Shown piece after piece: positions 1 to 5,970 of a DNA stretch of 25,974 nt (position 1 is the first letter of the stretch; every line of letters begins with the position of its first letter). Source of the stretch: Candidatus Gastranaerophilales bacterium (GTDB lineage Bacteria; Cyanobacteriota; Vampirovibrionia; Gastranaerophilales; Gastranaerophilaceae); contig CAJUKY010000023.1 in NCBI GenBank assembly GCA_910587055.1, positions 1 to 25,974 on the forward strand, in the 5' to 3' direction. The position numbers and the translations under genes are program-made. Under the pieces are notes generated by a model. It was not told the origin of the DNA. It did not search any database and saw only the letters and a list, made by a program, of their open reading frames with translations.

Positions 1-1477
1 TAGTACTTAGAGTTCCCCTGCCTCCGCCAACTCCGCCTATGCCTGCACCGCCACCACCTGCTGCCGCACCTCCGCAATAATCGCCATTCGCGCTGCCATA
101 ACCTGTAACTCCGGTGCTTGCTCCGCCACCCCCACTGCCCGCCGTTCCGGCCTTGTTACCGCACCCGGGTTGTTCACGATATGCTCTACCGCCTCCGCTT
201 CCTGATAGTCCTCCTCCTGCTCCGCCGTTTCCACCATAAGAATAACTGTAACATCCACCGCTACAGCATGCACATCCCCAGACAGACCCTCCCCCGCCTC
301 CGCCGCCAGGAACTTCAATTATAATGTTATTGCCACTTTTTAAGCCTGTAGACCCTCCCCCGCCTCCGCCGCCACTTATCCAGCCTTGGTCGGTTGAACG
401 CCAACTGCCGGCGGATCCAGCGCCTCCGCTGGTTAAACCTGCTCCGCCGTTCCCACCGGCTGCTGTTCCTGTTTTATATACTTTGCCGTTACTGTATGAA
501 TCATAACCATTATAACTTCCAGCACCTCCTGCACTTCCGATTATTAGTGCTATTTGTGATGCTGCTTGAGAGGAATTTATGCTTTTGTTTGTCACGTATC
601 CGCCGCTTCCTCCGGATATATTAAACCATCCATGTGGGCTATTACCTCCGCCCCCTCCACATGCTGTCACCTTGTTTATAGTAACATTGATACTGTCAAG
701 GAATTTGGGGAATTTAGTATTAGGAGATATAGTCGTATTGTTTGACACTATTGTCCAATTGCTGGATATACCGGAACTGCTGCATTTTGTATCGAGTGCA
801 GGAGCCCTATAACTATCGGGAGGACTTATTGCATTCACGAAAGCGTACGTACCTGCAGAAGTTATCTGTCCTTCCGCATTACTTAATGAAGGAATATTTC
901 CATATGCTAAAGTCTTTTCTCTCCCCCCGGAAGCTCCGCCTCCCCCTCCTCCTACCATAAACACACGGAGTTTTGTAACATCTTTCGGTACAGTGAAGGC
1001 CTGAGATGTTGTAAATGTTTTATTTCCGTATAATGCATCTCCTCCTGAACCCCCTCCACCCATCATAGTTAATGTTATTTTATTTGTATCATTCGGTATA
1101 TTAAATACCTGTTGTTCTGCTGCATCTGTGAATATTGTGATTATTGAATCTTTATCATAATTTGATGATTCACTCATTACTTTTAATTCATGGTCTGCCA
1201 TCCTTCTTGTCATTACAGGAGCAAGGGCTGCTAAAAGCAATGATGCCACAAGTAATGCCATAAGCATTTCAACCAGTGAAAAAGCAAATTTTCTGGATTG
1301 CCGCAGTCGCTTCACTCCTTCGCAATGACAGATTGATTGTATGGATTGCCACACCTCCTTTTGCCGAAATTTAAATTTCGTGCAAAATGGGTCCTCTTGG
1401 AGGAGTCGCCCGAGGGCTTCTTCGCAATGACGGATGAGGGAAAAGGCGTTATTTTTTAAGAAGGCGAATTTTTTCAT
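1..1477 (-). CDS. Giant glycine-rich type IV prepilin-like surface protein 1 (partial, C-terminus beyond the window)
   Basis: The minus-strand frame is open from ATG at 1477 to the left edge (492 codons), so the C-terminus is missing. RBS AAAGGA lies 6 bases before this ATG; an in-frame ATG 15 bases upstream lacks one. Residues 64-88 hold the prepilin motif FAFSLVEMLMALLVASLLLA: predicted cleavage after Ala65, Glu at +5, one hydrophobic helix. It continues into PVMTRRM and glycine-rich blocks (MMGGGGSGG, VFMVGGGGGG), each preceded by a beta-like stretch such as TVPKDVTKLRV, as in glycine-rich fibre/surface proteins. A Cys-containing stretch and GGGGGG runs fill the rest. Known: class III prepilin leaders are cut by prepilin peptidase. 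Inferred: a pseudopilin-anchored surface protein. Oddity: residues 13-61 come from a dispersed repeat, making the leader 65 residues long. No lectin-like domain is visible in this part. Divergent from an XRE regulator at 1663. Confidence 0.85.
   Translation of the reverse strand, partial: MKKFAFLKNNAFSLIRHCEEALGRLLQEDPFCTKFKFRQKEVWQSIQSICHCEGVKRLRQSRKFAFSLVEMLMALLVASLLLAALAPVMTRRMADHELKVMSESSNYDKDSIITIFTDAAEQQVFNIPNDTNKITLTMMGGGGSGGDALYGNKTFTTSQAFTVPKDVTKLRVFMVGGGGGGASGGREKTLAYGNIPSLSNAEGQITSAGTYAFVNAISPPDSYRAPALDTKCSSSGISSNWTIVSNNTTISPNTKFPKFLDSINVTINKVTACGGGGGNSPHGWFNISGGSGGYVTNKSINSSQAASQIALIIGSAGGAGSYNGYDSYSNGKVYKTGTAAGGNGGAGLTSGGAGSAGSWRSTDQGWISGGGGGGGSTGLKSGNNIIIEVPGGGGGGGSVWGCACCSGGCYSYSYGGNGGAGGGLSGSGGGRAYREQPGCGNKAGTAGSGGGGASTGVTGYGSANGDYCGGAAAGGGGAGIGGVGGGRGTLST
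1295..1431 (-). repeat. Composite dispersed palindromic repeat inside the prepilin leader
   Basis: A 35-base unit, GGATTGCC...TTCGCAATGAC (1295-1329), closely matches a unit at 8611-8645 (about 31 of 35 bases, opposite strand). It is followed by a second unit that begins with GGATTGCCACACCTCC, carries a small hairpin (TTGCC-GAAATTTAAATTTC-GTGCAA, 1361-1384) and the string GGGTCCTCTTGGAGG, and ends with TTCGCAATGAC (1421-1431). The second half also matches 21695-21740. The repeat is translated in frame as part of prepilin-like gene 1 (RHCEEALGR..., ICHCEGVKRLRQS). Confidence 0.8.
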
Positions 1478-1509
1478 TCTTAATCCTTTCATTATCTGTT
1501 TTATTTCAT

Positions 1510-1630
1510 AATTTGCTATATTTTCATTTATTTTTTTCAAATTGTAGCAATTTTCATGTTTATTCTTCCATAATTTAGCAAATTTTGCAAGAAAAATTAC
1601 CAAATTATGCAATGTAAACTTTAGCAATTT
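1510..1630. promoter_or_regulatory. Cluster of four TWTAGCAAWTT-type sites between XRE1 and prepilin-like gene 1
   Basis: The 185-base divergent intergenic region contains AATTTGCTATA (1510-1520, inverted), TGTAGCAATTT (1543-1553), TTTAGCAAATT (1574-1584) and TTTAGCAATTT (1620-1630). The shared core TAGCAA in AT-rich flanks, repeated at 31- and 46-base intervals, looks like a set of operator sites. The natural candidate ligand is the XRE protein encoded at 1663. No strong -35/-10 pair could be fixed for either gene. Confidence 0.5.
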
Positions 1631-1662
1631 AGATTATTCTTTTAGATAAGGAAAGAATTGTT

Positions 1663-1986
1663 ATGGGAAAATTAAAAAAGCTTATCGGTGCAAGAATTAA
1701 GGAAATCAGGACAAAAAAAGGTCTTACTCAAGAACAACTTTCCGTTAAAACAAATATTGCGCTTTCTACCATATGCCGCCTTGAAAACGGGGTAAATATG
1801 CCGAGAGAAGAAAACCTTGAGGCATTATCCGAGGCGCTTGAAGTTTCAATTGATTCATTTTTTAAATTTGAACATTACGAAGGCGACAGAAATTCCCGTA
1901 TTATAAAAATTTTTGATATGATTCACAAGCTTAATGATGAAGAAATTGTAATAGTACAAAAAATTTTAAACAGTTTTTTTGCATAA
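1663..1986 (+). CDS. XRE (Cro/C1) family transcriptional regulator
   Basis: 107 residues. Residues 8-64 form an HTH_3 domain: IGARIKEIRTKKGLTQEQLS, then LSTICRLENG as recognition helix and PREENLEALSEALEVSIDSFF as the closing helices. A helical tail (residues 70-107, IKIFDMIHKLNDEEIVIVQKIL) probably serves dimerisation. RBS AAGGAAAG lies about 9 bases before the ATG. It is divergent from giant prepilin-like gene 1, with repeated TAGCAA sites between them, and convergent with the small gene at 1989 (2 bases apart). Known: such proteins are small dimeric DNA-binding repressors. Inferred: it controls itself and the prepilin-like gene. Equally short XRE genes sit beside the other two prepilin-like genes. 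Confidence 0.88.
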   Translation: MGKLKKLIGARIKEIRTKKGLTQEQLSVKTNIALSTICRLENGVNMPREENLEALSEALEVSIDSFFKFEHYEGDRNSRIIKIFDMIHKLNDEEIVIVQKILNSFFA

Positions 1987-1988
1987 AA

Positions 1989-2174
1989 TTATTTTGCTTC
2001 GTCTTGAATTTCAAGGATGAAATTTGTAACATTTTTAATATTTGCCGATATTATTTCTAAAATTACAACCGTATCTTTATCATGCAGGTATTTATCATGT
2101 AATATGTTTATTAAAACATCGGCTTTTTCCATATCTTGATAGCATTTGTTTGTTAAATTCATTATTTTATTCAT
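1989..2174 (-). CDS. Small helical protein of unknown function
   Basis: 61 residues from ATG at 2174, chosen because GAAGGG precedes it by 6 bases; a TTG start 33 bases further up is possible but overlaps an inverted repeat. The sequence (MNKIMNLTNKCYQDMEKADV..., ILEIISANIKNVTNFILEIQDEAK) is predicted to be mainly alpha-helical and amphipathic, with no signal peptide or membrane segment. I do not recognise a family. It is divergent from the small XRE gene at 2240, with a perfect 13-base inverted repeat between them, so the two may share an operator. The layout resembles a small two-gene regulatory or toxin-antitoxin-like pair, but no toxin family is visible. Confidence 0.5.
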   Translation of the reverse strand: MNKIMNLTNKCYQDMEKADVLINILHDKYLHDKDTVVILEIISANIKNVTNFILEIQDEAK

Positions 2175-2188
2175 ATTATACCCTTCTA

Positions 2189-2227
2189 TTAGAGCAAATT
2201 GCTCCAATAATGTTAGAATTTTATCAT
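2189..2227 (+). promoter_or_regulatory. Inverted-repeat operator overlapping a promoter for the XRE gene at 2240
   Basis: GAGCAAATTGCTC (2192-2204) is a perfect 13-base inverted repeat, extended by outer TT/AA pairs. TTGCTC (2199-2204) followed by 17 bases and TATCAT (2222-2227) forms a plausible sigma-70 promoter reading right, so the -35 lies in the operator. A TAGAAT hexamer (2228-2233) six bases before the ATG is an alternative -10. Confidence 0.55.
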
Positions 2228-2239
2228 TAGAATTGAATT

Positions 2240-2467
2240 ATGACAAGTTATTCTGATGAAATTTTTGCAATTCTGGCTAAGAATATCAAAAAATATAGGA
2301 TGCAGGCGGGATACAGCCAGATTAATCTTGGTTTAAAACTTGGGAAAAGTGCTGATTATATTGCGCAAATTGAAAGGGGATTTAGAACCCCGACATTGAA
2401 GAGTTTATGCGATATTGCAAAAGTTTTGAATGTTGAACCGTATGAACTTTTAAAATTTGATGAATAA
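2240..2467 (+). CDS. XRE (Cro/C1) family transcriptional regulator, minimal
   Basis: 75 residues, almost entirely one HTH_3 domain: IFAILAKNIKKYRMQAGYSQ, INLGLKLGKSADYIAQIERG (turn and recognition helix) and TLKSLCDIAKVLNVEPYELL. There is no C-terminal effector domain. The ATG has no clear Shine-Dalgarno and lies about 6 bases past the predicted transcription start, so the message may be nearly leaderless. It is divergent from the small helical gene ending at 1989, with an inverted-repeat operator between them, which suggests autoregulation. It is similar in layout but not closely similar in sequence to the XRE genes at 1663, 5646 and 18602. Confidence 0.85.
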   Translation: MTSYSDEIFAILAKNIKKYRMQAGYSQINLGLKLGKSADYIAQIERGFRTPTLKSLCDIAKVLNVEPYELLKFDE

Positions 2468-2621
2468 ATTTTTGAAAAACGATGATTTTTTGCACGTTAC
2501 ATTTTTTAATAAAAGTCCCAAAACCCTTGCCCTATAAGTTATAGAGGTCAAAATAAAAAAATTTCAGCAGGGGTAAATATATACGTTTTTTTATTTAAAA
2601 TTGAATTATTATTATAATATA

Positions 2622-2647
2622 CAAAAACGGGAAATGAAAAATTTCCG
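2622..2647 (-). terminator. Rho-independent terminator for the GHL10 gene
   Basis: Read on the minus strand, CGGAAAT-TTTTC-ATTTCCCG folds into a 7-pair hairpin followed by a T tract (CAAAAA on the plus strand at 2622-2627). It lies about 40 bases after the stop at 2689. The remaining 2468-2620 stretch is AT-rich with a small TATAAGTTATA inverted repeat and no convincing gene. Confidence 0.6.
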
Positions 2648-2688
2648 CATTGCTGAATTAGACTCTATTTGCGTGTTTATTTAATCTG

Positions 2689-4479
2689 TTATTTGCAGGT
2701 TGATGTAAACACGCAAAACTTTAAGACATCTTTATATTTATTATCAAGATGCGCCCAGTCAAAAAGTATTACACCGTGTGCTTTCAGACCTCTTGAAACG
2801 TTAATTTGTTTTAAAAGATCCTCAGCCTCCCCTTCCATAAAGCCTATAAAAAGCCCGGGATATACTGTGGTGTCGGATGATATTTTTGTTTTTATTTCTT
2901 TAAACATAATTTCAAAAAGCGCATCATCGGATGTTAAAATTAAAGGTGTAATTGCATCAAGATAGTTGCCGTTTGTCCATTTTACCCAGTTTTGCTGTTT
3001 TGTTTCAAGAGCTGTTTTGTAATCAGGGAAAACAACAGCTGAAAGTATAACCTTGCCGCGTGCGGCCTTGCGCATTTTTGAAAGATATACGGTTATCTTA
3101 TTTTGGCGGTATTCGCACCATTTATACCACATATCATCTTTGTATTTAATATTTAAAGGGTCAATGCCGTATATTTTTTTAAACTCATCTCTTGCATACT
3201 GCGTATAGCCCCAGTTTGAAAGTTCATAGCCCGCAGATGTTGCCTTTTGAGAACTCGGGTATCTGATATAATCAAGATTTACGCCGTCTATGCCGTAATT
3301 TGCAATTATTTCCTTAACAATTAATACAAGAAAATTATGTATTTCAGGGTTTGCAGGGTCTAAAAAATAACCGTTGTGTTCAACAGGATGTGAAGCATAG
3401 CCTTCTTTACCGGCATTTGTTTTATTCTTATTTCCCCATTCAGGTTTTATTGAAAGGATTGAATTCGGGTCGTTATTAGGGTGTTTGTTGCCTACATAGA
3501 ATGATTCAAACCATACGTGCACTTTCATATTTCTTGCATGTGCTTCGGTTACGTATGCTTGCAGCGGGTCAAATCCTGTAAATATAGGGTTTTGCTCCGT
3601 AAAATTATATGAGCGCATTGTTTTGCTCGGGAAAATTGTATACCCGTGAAAATAAGTTTCAAGAAAAACGGTGTTTATTCCGATAGATTGCATGGAATCG
3701 AGAGTACGTCTTACTTCATAGACATTTTTTTCTGTCGGGCGAATCCATGTGCCTTTCAGTTCATTTTCAATATAAGGAAGAGAGTAATTTATGGCAATTT
3801 TAGACATTTCAATTGAAGATTTAGCATAATTTACCGCCATATTGTCATTTGCGCGGTTAGATTTTCTTAAATCCTGCTTTGCTCGTTTAAGATAATATTT
3901 TGCTTTTTTTTCACCGGGGTTTTCCTGAATTTTTTTTGCATTATCAAGAAAATCTTCCGCTTCTTTGATTTTTTCTTTAGCGGAAAAACGCCAGCTCTCA
4001 GGGGTGGTGTAGGCGGTTATTGTGTTTGTATTTTCATCGATTATAATGTTTGTTCCGATTTTTAAGTTATTTGTAATCCATTTTTTAGCTCCGCCGTGGC
4101 CTGAAATTACATAGCCGTTTTTCGGTATTAAACTGTTTGCGCCTGTGAGTTTTACCACTCTTCCGTTTTCAACAACGGCTTCTTTGCCGAATTCGTTTGT
4201 GCCTGTGGTTCTTCCGAAATTTTGTTTATAAACAACCAGCTGTCCCGGACCTCTGTATCCGGGGAAGCCTGCACCCAGAGCGTTTATAACGTTTGAGGGA
4301 TAAATTGCGCTTATTTTATATGAAGATTTTGAAATAACTCTTTCATTATTCAATGTGCTTCTGTTATCCACTTCCCATGTGCTTATCATTGGTGAATTTG
4401 CAGCAAGGGCTTTATTTTGCACTCCAAAAATATTAAGTACAATAACAGATATTAAAATTAATGTAAAAACTCTCCTCAT
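2689..4479 (-). CDS. Secreted GHL10-type glycosyl hydrolase-like protein
   Basis: 596 residues with a Sec signal peptide (MRRVFTLILISVIVLNIFGV, cut near ALA-A at 27). Residues about 30-160 form an N-terminal beta domain ending IPKNGYVISGHGG...LKIGTNIIID, resembling domains in cyanobacterial family-10-like hydrolases and phosphodiester glycosidases. Residues about 165-235 are charged helices. Residues about 243-590 form the GHL10 barrel: GTWIRPTEKNVYEV, NTVFLETYFHGYTIFPS, AHARNMKVHVWFESF, LDPANPEI and the characteristic GVNLDYIRYP (399-408), whose Asp is the likely acidic active-site residue. Known: GHL10 proteins resemble glycosidases, with mostly unproven substrates. Inferred: acts on cell-wall or exported glycan. 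RBS AGAGG precedes the ATG. Divergent from the gene at 4584. Confidence 0.88.
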   Translation of the reverse strand: MRRVFTLILISVIVLNIFGVQNKALAANSPMISTWEVDNRSTLNNERVISKSSYKISAIYPSNVINALGAGFPGYRGPGQLVVYKQNFGRTTGTNEFGKEAVVENGRVVKLTGANSLIPKNGYVISGHGGAKKWITNNLKIGTNIIIDENTNTITAYTTPESWRFSAKEKIKEAEDFLDNAKKIQENPGEKKAKYYLKRAKQDLRKSNRANDNMAVNYAKSSIEMSKIAINYSLPYIENELKGTWIRPTEKNVYEVRRTLDSMQSIGINTVFLETYFHGYTIFPSKTMRSYNFTEQNPIFTGFDPLQAYVTEAHARNMKVHVWFESFYVGNKHPNNDPNSILSIKPEWGNKNKTNAGKEGYASHPVEHNGYFLDPANPEIHNFLVLIVKEIIANYGIDGVNLDYIRYPSSQKATSAGYELSNWGYTQYARDEFKKIYGIDPLNIKYKDDMWYKWCEYRQNKITVYLSKMRKAARGKVILSAVVFPDYKTALETKQQNWVKWTNGNYLDAITPLILTSDDALFEIMFKEIKTKISSDTTVYPGLFIGFMEGEAEDLLKQINVSRGLKAHGVILFDWAHLDNKYKDVLKFCVFTSTCK

Positions 4480-4512
4480 AACCTCTATATTTTACATTAA
4501 AAAATAAAATAT

Positions 4513-4541
4513 TAGCCATATTTAAAAAAATGTAATATAAT
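4513..4541 (+). promoter_or_regulatory. Probable promoter for the gene at 4584
   Basis: A perfect TATAAT lies at 4536-4541, with only a weak -35 (TTAGCC, 4513-4518) at 17-base spacing. The start codon is 43 bases further on, with AGGAG (4568-4572) about 11 bases before it. Confidence 0.4.
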
Positions 4542-4583
4542 GATTTTAAGAATAAGATATGTATTACAGGAGAAAACCCGCAT

Positions 4584-4931
4584 ATGGCAGGCAAACACCA
4601 AGACACCATACCTATAGAGGTTTGCATATTAACAAAAGAGCATAATATTAAAGGCACGGTTCATGTTTCAAAATATACAAATACAAACCGTGAATTAACA
4701 GACCTGTTAAATGACAGAGAAAAACGTTTTCTTGCCGTAACAAATGCTGAAATTATGGGTAAAGATTCATCAGCGCCGAGACGTTATGATTTTCTTGAAG
4801 TGCATGTTGATGCAATTGTCATCGTTCATCCTTCAAATCAGGTATTATTTAAAGAAACTTCAAAAGCACAGGAAGATATTATGCGGTTTAGAGAATTAAG
4901 AAATAAACTCTCTCAGACAAAACCGTTTTAA
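4584..4931 (+). CDS. Conserved small protein of unknown function (DUF6812-like)
   Basis: 115 residues with no signal peptide, membrane segment or cysteine pattern beyond a single Cys. The order is an N-terminal strand pair (IPIEVCILTKEHNIKGTVHV), then TNRELTDLLNDREKRFLAVTNAEIM, a short loop, YDFLEVHVDAIVIVHPS and a charged C-terminal helix. The motif pattern 'short strand, RELTDLLN..E.RFLAVTNAE' reminds me of small conserved beta-rich proteins annotated as DUF6812, but I cannot confirm this. It is flanked by its own promoter and a strong terminator, so it is probably a single-gene transcript. It is divergent from the GHL10 gene, with 104 bases between them. Function unknown. Confidence 0.75.
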   Translation: MAGKHQDTIPIEVCILTKEHNIKGTVHVSKYTNTNRELTDLLNDREKRFLAVTNAEIMGKDSSAPRRYDFLEVHVDAIVIVHPSNQVLFKETSKAQEDIMRFRELRNKLSQTKPF

Positions 4932-4952
4932 GAATTTGTAAATATTTATAAA

Positions 4953-4988
4953 ATGCAGGCTTTATATCGGGCCTGCATTTTTGTTTTA
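4953..4988 (+). terminator. Rho-independent terminator
   Basis: ATGCAGGC (4953-4960), a 10-base loop and GCCTGCAT (4971-4978) make a perfect 8-pair stem, followed by TTTTTGTTTT. It lies 21 bases after the stop of the 115-residue protein. Confidence 0.85.
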
Positions 4989-5029
4989 TTGTGAAGTTAA
5001 GAAACATTTCCCCCGTTTATATTAAAAAT

Positions 5030-5059
5030 TTGTTTTTATTGGTGTACATTTTGTATAAT
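5030..5059 (+). promoter_or_regulatory. Sigma-70-type promoter for the candidate small RNA
   Basis: TTGTTT (5030-5035), an 18-base spacer and TATAAT (5054-5059). Predicted start is near 5066. No reading frame with a start codon and RBS follows. Confidence 0.5.
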
Positions 5060-5065
5060 TAAAAT

Positions 5066-5253
5066 TGAAAAGGCCAAATTTTGGCTAAATTGTTCATTTA
5101 AAAAAGGCATTTTAATGCCTTAATATGCGGCTTTTCGGCTGTAAAATAGTTTTATTTTGCAGTTAAAAGAGGTGCATTAGGTTACAAAAAGCGCCTGATT
5201 GAAAAGTTGTTCATCTAAAATTTTATTCAGCCCTGAATTTTTCAGGGTTTTTT
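5066..5253 (+). ncRNA. Candidate free-standing small RNA, about 190 nt
   Basis: The 359-base stretch between 4932 and 5290 has no supportable gene. After the promoter there are four local hairpins: GCCAA-ATT-TTGGC (about 5073-5085), AAGGCAT-TTTA-ATGCCTT (about 5105-5122), CTGTAAAATA-GTTT-TATTTTGCAG (about 5138-5162) and the terminal stem at 5231-5247. Between them the motif TTGTTCATYTAAAA appears twice (5087-5103, 5203-5220). The same motif flanks prepilin-like genes 2 and 3, and AAAAGTTGTTCATC (5202-5215) is perfectly complementary to 14 bases of the 3' untranslated region of gene 2 (8486-8499). It does not look like 6S RNA (ends do not pair), tmRNA or a riboswitch (no co-directional gene follows closely). 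Confidence 0.5.
5231..5253 (+). terminator. Rho-independent terminator of the candidate small RNA
   Basis: CCCTGAA (5231-5237), loop TTT, TTCAGGG (5241-5247), then six T. It is a perfect 7-pair stem. Confidence 0.8.
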
Positions 5254-5290
5254 ATTTTGAATTTACAAGCTTGTTTATTATTATAAAATT

Positions 5291-5461
5291 TTAAGGCGTA
5301 ATTTTTTTTGCCTCGTCTTTTTTCAAACCTTCAAGAATATAATAAAGAGACTGCTTGCTGACGGAGCGTACAGAAATTTTTGCCTGTTGTTCAAGCCGCG
5401 CATAGTCTTCTTTTGATATTGTAATAAAATATCTTTTATTTTTTTCAGTATCTATTGCCAC
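5291..5461 (-). CDS. Small ribbon-helix-helix (CopG/Arc-like) DNA-binding protein
   Basis: 56 codons beginning with GTG at 5461, the only usable start because an in-frame stop lies just upstream and the nearby ATG is in another frame with an early stop. The protein has the ribbon-helix-helix layout: strand KRYFITISKEDYARLEQQAK (residues 9-28), then SVRSVSKQSLYYILEGLKKD as second helix. Arc/CopG proteins bind palindromic operators as dimers of dimers through the beta strand. An exact 16-base palindrome lies 57-72 bases upstream of the start, a plausible autoregulatory operator. No toxin partner is adjacent. Confidence is limited by the lack of a clear RBS. Confidence 0.55.
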   Translation of the reverse strand: MAIDTEKNKRYFITISKEDYARLEQQAKISVRSVSKQSLYYILEGLKKDEAKKITP

Positions 5462-5512
5462 GTCATAATTTTATCAGAAAAGTATTAATTTAAAAACATT
5501 TTAAGTAAATAG

Positions 5513-5580
5513 TTGACATAGTGATATCACTATACTATGCTTTTAGTGTAATAAAAAGTTTATATTTTGATATCACTTTT
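5513..5580 (+). promoter_or_regulatory. Operator-bearing promoter with a palindrome in the spacer
   Basis: TTGACA (5513-5518), 17 bases and TATGCT (5536-5541) form a strong sigma-70 promoter reading right. Its spacer holds the perfect palindrome ATAGTGATATCACTAT (5518-5533). The core TGATATCACT recurs at 5568-5577, 46 bases downstream. Transcripts would run antisense through the XRE gene at 5646 towards prepilin-like gene 2. The bound protein could be the ribbon-helix-helix protein at 5291 or the XRE protein. Confidence 0.6.
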
Positions 5581-5645
5581 AATTATCTTTGCCACAATTT
5601 TTGTACATTGAAAACCTAAAATCGTAATTGTAGAGTGTAATTTTA

Positions 5646-5855
5646 CTATTTAAAATCAAATAATGTATTAACTGAAACTTTTAAAACATCCGCAATTAAA
5701 AAAATTTTTTTAAGACTTACATATTTCTGCCCGCTTTCAATTCTTGAAATATATTCACGGGATAAATCGCACTGCTCGGCTAAAAATTCCTGACTGTAAT
5801 TATTTTCCAGCCGATATTTTTTAATATTTTTTCCTAAAAATTGCAGTCTTGTCAT
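5646..5855 (-). CDS. XRE (Cro/C1) family transcriptional regulator, minimal
   Basis: 69 residues, one complete HTH_3 domain: FLGKNIKKYRLENNYSQEFL, AEQCDLSREYISRIESGQKY (turn and recognition helix) and SLKKIFLIADVLKVSVNTLF. It has no additional domain, so it is probably a dimeric repressor. The start codon at 5855 overlaps the -35 box (TTGTCA) of the opposing prepilin-like gene promoter, so transcription of the two genes is physically coupled. It is divergent from giant prepilin-like gene 2, the same arrangement as at 1663 and 18602. A strong promoter at 5513 would give antisense RNA across this gene. Confidence 0.85.
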   Translation of the reverse strand: MTRLQFLGKNIKKYRLENNYSQEFLAEQCDLSREYISRIESGQKYVSLKKIFLIADVLKVSVNTLFDFK

Positions 5856-5877
5856 GTGAACTATTTTGCCGTATAAT
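5849..5877 (+). promoter_or_regulatory. Sigma-70 promoter of giant prepilin-like gene 2
   Basis: TTGTCA (5849-5854), 17 bases and a perfect TATAAT (5872-5877), preceded by GCCG. The predicted start near 5884 leaves an untranslated leader of about 87 bases. The -35 overlaps the start codon of the divergent XRE gene. Confidence 0.7.
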
Positions 5878-5928
5878 TTTGAAATGTCTGTGACCTATTT
5901 TTCCGAAAACGCAGATTTTTACAAAAGT

Positions 5929-5954
5929 AATTGTTTGTCTAAATTGTTTATCTA
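5929..5954 (+). repeat. Tandem 13-base repeat in the leader of prepilin-like gene 2
   Basis: AATTGTTTGTCTA (5929-5941) is followed directly by AATTGTTTATCTA (5942-5954), differing in one base. The second copy runs into the ribosome binding site AAAGGAG (5955-5961). Related motifs occur at 5087, 5203, 18974 and, inverted, at 8483 and 21628. Confidence 0.6.
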
Positions 5955-5970
5955 AAAGGAGTTAAAACAT

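Noticed and set aside
37..960. Several open frames on both strands inside 1-960 (proline/arginine- or leucine-rich)
   Set aside because: They are out-of-frame shadows of the GC-rich glycine codons of prepilin-like gene 1, whose minus-strand frame runs unbroken to the window edge.
2468..2620. A possible small gene or mobile-element end between the XRE gene and the GHL10 terminator
   Set aside because: Only short frames without RBS; the inverted repeat TATAAGTTATA is too short and AT-rich to support a specific claim.
5066..5253. 6S RNA or riboswitch identity for the small transcript
   Set aside because: The 5' and 3' ends do not form the long closing stem of 6S RNA, and no co-directional gene follows within the terminator's reach, so a riboswitch role is unlikely.
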